Of a stretch of 51,519 bases of DNA, positions 50,289 through 51,519 are shown piece after piece. The DNA lies in the IMG/VR virus record IMGVR_UViG_3300049811_000497, positions 1 through 51,519 of that record; one strand, written 5' to 3'. Below the pieces are notes generated by a model that searched no databases, was not told the origin of the DNA, and saw only the letters and a program-made list of their open reading frames with translations. Numbering within the stretch: position 1 is the first letter of the stretch; each line of letters starts with the position of its first letter. The DNA comes from a virus. Both the position numbers and the translations under genes were made by a program.

Positions 50289-50458
50289 TTTACTCTTTCT
50301 TTATAGTTAAATTTAATATTTCTAGATGTTACTATGGAAACACCACCACTGATATAATGATTCTGTCTTATTTCTTCAATATCAATTCCAGTTCTTTGCT
50401 CAAATTCTGAAATTGCTTTGTGTATATTTTCTATCAATTCTTCAATATCTTTTTTCAT
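50285..50458 (-). CDS. Small 57-residue protein, unknown
   Basis: 57 residues, from ATG 50458 to TGA 50285. Sequence begins MKKDIEELIENIHKAISEFE (helix) and ends with a short beta section and basic residues. Both ends overlap neighbours by ATGA: the start with the ligase stop (50455) and the stop with the PP-loop start (50288). This exact tiling supports a real, translated gene. No family recognised. Confidence 0.7.
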   Translation of the reverse strand: MKKDIEELIENIHKAISEFEQRTGIDIEEIRQNHYISGGVSIVTSRNIKFNYKERVK

Positions 50459-51519
50459 TTTAAAGACTCCTCATCCTTGTCTGTTCTCTGGCGAATGTAA
50501 CTGGGGTGGAATAGTTTACCATCCTTTGTAATAGTGAAATACTCTACTTCAATTAGTTTAGGTTGTTTTTTTATAAACCTAACCCTTTCTTTCTCATCAT
50601 ATCCAGAACCAACTTTTGTTGTAACACCTTTATATTCAATAACCAGATTTTTAAGTAAACCAGCATTTTTTCCTTTTTTAGATATTTCAAAACCAACTAC
50701 TTTAAAATCCCCAGAAAAGAAGTTCTTCACTTTACACCAGTAATCGGATCTTTTATTTTCATACACGGAATTTCTATTTTTAAGAACAACACCCTCTCCA
50801 CCAATAGCTACAATATTCAAAAAGAATTTTTCAAATTCTTTGAAAGAGAAAAATAAATTGTGTGGAAGGATCATTGTCTTTTTTCTGTCTTTATTTTTAA
50901 GGAGCTTGTGCAATACATTTTCCATGTAGTGGACTTTATCCTCAAAAGAAATTTCTACCGGAATTATGAAGTCAAATATCTTGAAAAGGAATATAGAGGG
51001 ATCAGCTTTTTTCAACCTTCTAACTTGGGTCATTTGTTTTTGAAAGTCCTCATCAATGGAAATTATTTCCCCATCAAGAATTACTTGCTTCTTATCTACA
51101 TTAAAATCTTTCGCTATTCGGTTTATACACAATTTTACATCATCATAGAAAACGCTGAAATTAGGGAAATCAATTCCATTTCTGGAAACAAATTTTCCCA
51201 TAATATCTGCCCATACACGAACACCATTTTCTTTTTTGGATGCAAAAATGCCCCTTTTCCAGCCACCACATTTAGCTACAAAATCATCCAAGTCTTCTGA
51301 GAATGTTTTGTGGCGATCATTATATCTTGCTGCATGGTAGCACAGCATTGGGGAGTGATCTATAATTGTCCCTTCCCCAAGAGCTTTATTTGCTAATTTG
51401 ATGTTTACGCCGCATTTAAGATCTTTTTCAAGAATGCAGTTAACGACGTATCTTGTTTCTTTATCAAAACACAGATTAGATAGTTCCTGGGCCTCTTCTT
51501 TCTTTGTTCCTGTTTTTGT
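50455..51519 (-). CDS. ATP-dependent DNA ligase (N-terminus cut by window edge)
   Basis: The frame is open to the right edge, so the true start is outside; about 354 residues are visible. Before the ATG at 51348 the frame already encodes T4-type ligase N-terminal sequence (CILEKDLKCGVNIKLANKAL). The nucleotidyltransferase motifs follow: SKKENGVR (motif I, KxNGxR in place of the usual KxDGxR), VSRNG (III region), VILDGEII (IIIa/IV area), GGEGVVLKN (IV), and WCKVKNFFSGDFKV (V), then an OB-fold-like end (VEVEYF-type IEVEYFTITKDGKL). It joins nicks in phage DNA. First gene in the window of a tightly overlapped leftward operon. Confidence 0.9.
   Translation of the reverse strand, partial: TKTGTKKEEAQELSNLCFDKETRYVVNCILEKDLKCGVNIKLANKALGEGTIIDHSPMLCYHAARYNDRHKTFSEDLDDFVAKCGGWKRGIFASKKENGVRVWADIMGKFVSRNGIDFPNFSVFYDDVKLCINRIAKDFNVDKKQVILDGEIISIDEDFQKQMTQVRRLKKADPSIFLFKIFDFIIPVEISFEDKVHYMENVLHKLLKNKDRKKTMILPHNLFFSFKEFEKFFLNIVAIGGEGVVLKNRNSVYENKRSDYWCKVKNFFSGDFKVVGFEISKKGKNAGLLKNLVIEYKGVTTKVGSGYDEKERVRFIKKQPKLIEVEYFTITKDGKLFHPSYIRQRTDKDEESLK

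Noticed and set aside
1-51519. Search for tRNA genes, CRISPR-like repeat arrays, insertion sequences and attachment sites.
   Set aside because: No cloverleaf with TTCGA-type arm, regularly spaced repeats, transposase or integrase was seen. Only two intergenic gaps exceed 80 bases (10257-10344 and 11578-11733), both explained by hairpins around the homing endonuclease.
43624-51519. A possible defence or anti-defence island in the leftward operon.
   Set aside because: The recognisable genes are standard DNA and nucleotide metabolism functions of large phages; apart from the unplaced PP-loop gene nothing resembles a toxin, restriction or abortive infection module.

Overview
This window is an internal piece of a large, AT-rich double-stranded DNA tailed-phage genome. 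Both edges cut through genes: a large terminase on the left and a DNA ligase on the right. No host genes, tRNA or rRNA genes, insertion sequences or CRISPR arrays were seen. A tail tube gene, a frameshifted tail chaperone and a very long tape measure, with no sheath gene, point to a long non-contractile tail (siphovirus morphology). A lipobox lipoprotein, a GH108-type endolysin and a tail tip resembling gene transfer agents and Mu-like phages suggest a Gram-negative host. The species cannot be named from the sequence.

Layout. Positions 1-6293 (+) hold DNA packaging and the head: terminase C-terminal part, portal, S49 head protease with a nested scaffold start, decoration protein, and gpE-type major capsid protein. 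Positions 6300-9363 (+) hold small head-completion and tail-completion genes, laced with strong intragenic hairpins. Positions 9366-10256 hold the tail tube. A free-standing HNH homing endonuclease with its own hairpins follows (10290-11640). Positions 11734-12500 hold the tail chaperone pair, joined by a predicted -1 frameshift (A AAA AAC, 7-nt spacer, 7-bp stem). Positions 12497-19321 hold a 2274-residue tape measure. Positions 19325-26810 hold the tail tip (two related minor tail proteins, a distal tail protein, a BR0599-like hub, an NlpC/P60 peptidase and a J/gp15-like tip protein). Positions 26820-32944 hold receptor-binding genes, including a 1680-residue protein with six LamG-like jelly rolls and a short relative of the tail tube protein. 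Positions 32958-35335 hold the lysis region: membrane GAF-like protein, endolysin, holin-like protein and two RanBP2-like zinc-finger proteins. Positions 35338-43596 hold further virion and accessory genes, including a possible cysteine hydrolase, a lipoprotein and a DUF1353 protein.

A perfect 12-bp GAAA-loop hairpin at 43597-43624 ends both this rightward operon and a convergent leftward operon (51519 down to 43624). The leftward operon is tightly overlapped and carries DNA metabolism genes: ATP-dependent DNA ligase, a 57-residue protein, a PP-loop (PAPS-reductase-like) protein, an Mre11/Rad50-type complex whose ATPase is split into separate N- and C-terminal genes with other genes between them, flavin-dependent thymidylate synthase ThyX, a MazG-like pyrophosphohydrolase and a DUF3310 protein. 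These are early or middle functions (nucleotide supply, end processing, repair), while the rightward genes are late functions (packaging, virion, lysis).

The observations most worth following up are the split Rad50 with Zn hook at the extreme C-terminus of the N-half, the tail-tube paralogue among the fibre genes, the hairpin/promoter arrangement at the homing endonuclease start, the terminator-like hairpins inside head-tail genes, and the paired RanBP2-like fingers in the lysis region. Family assignments rest on reading motifs by eye; no database search was run.
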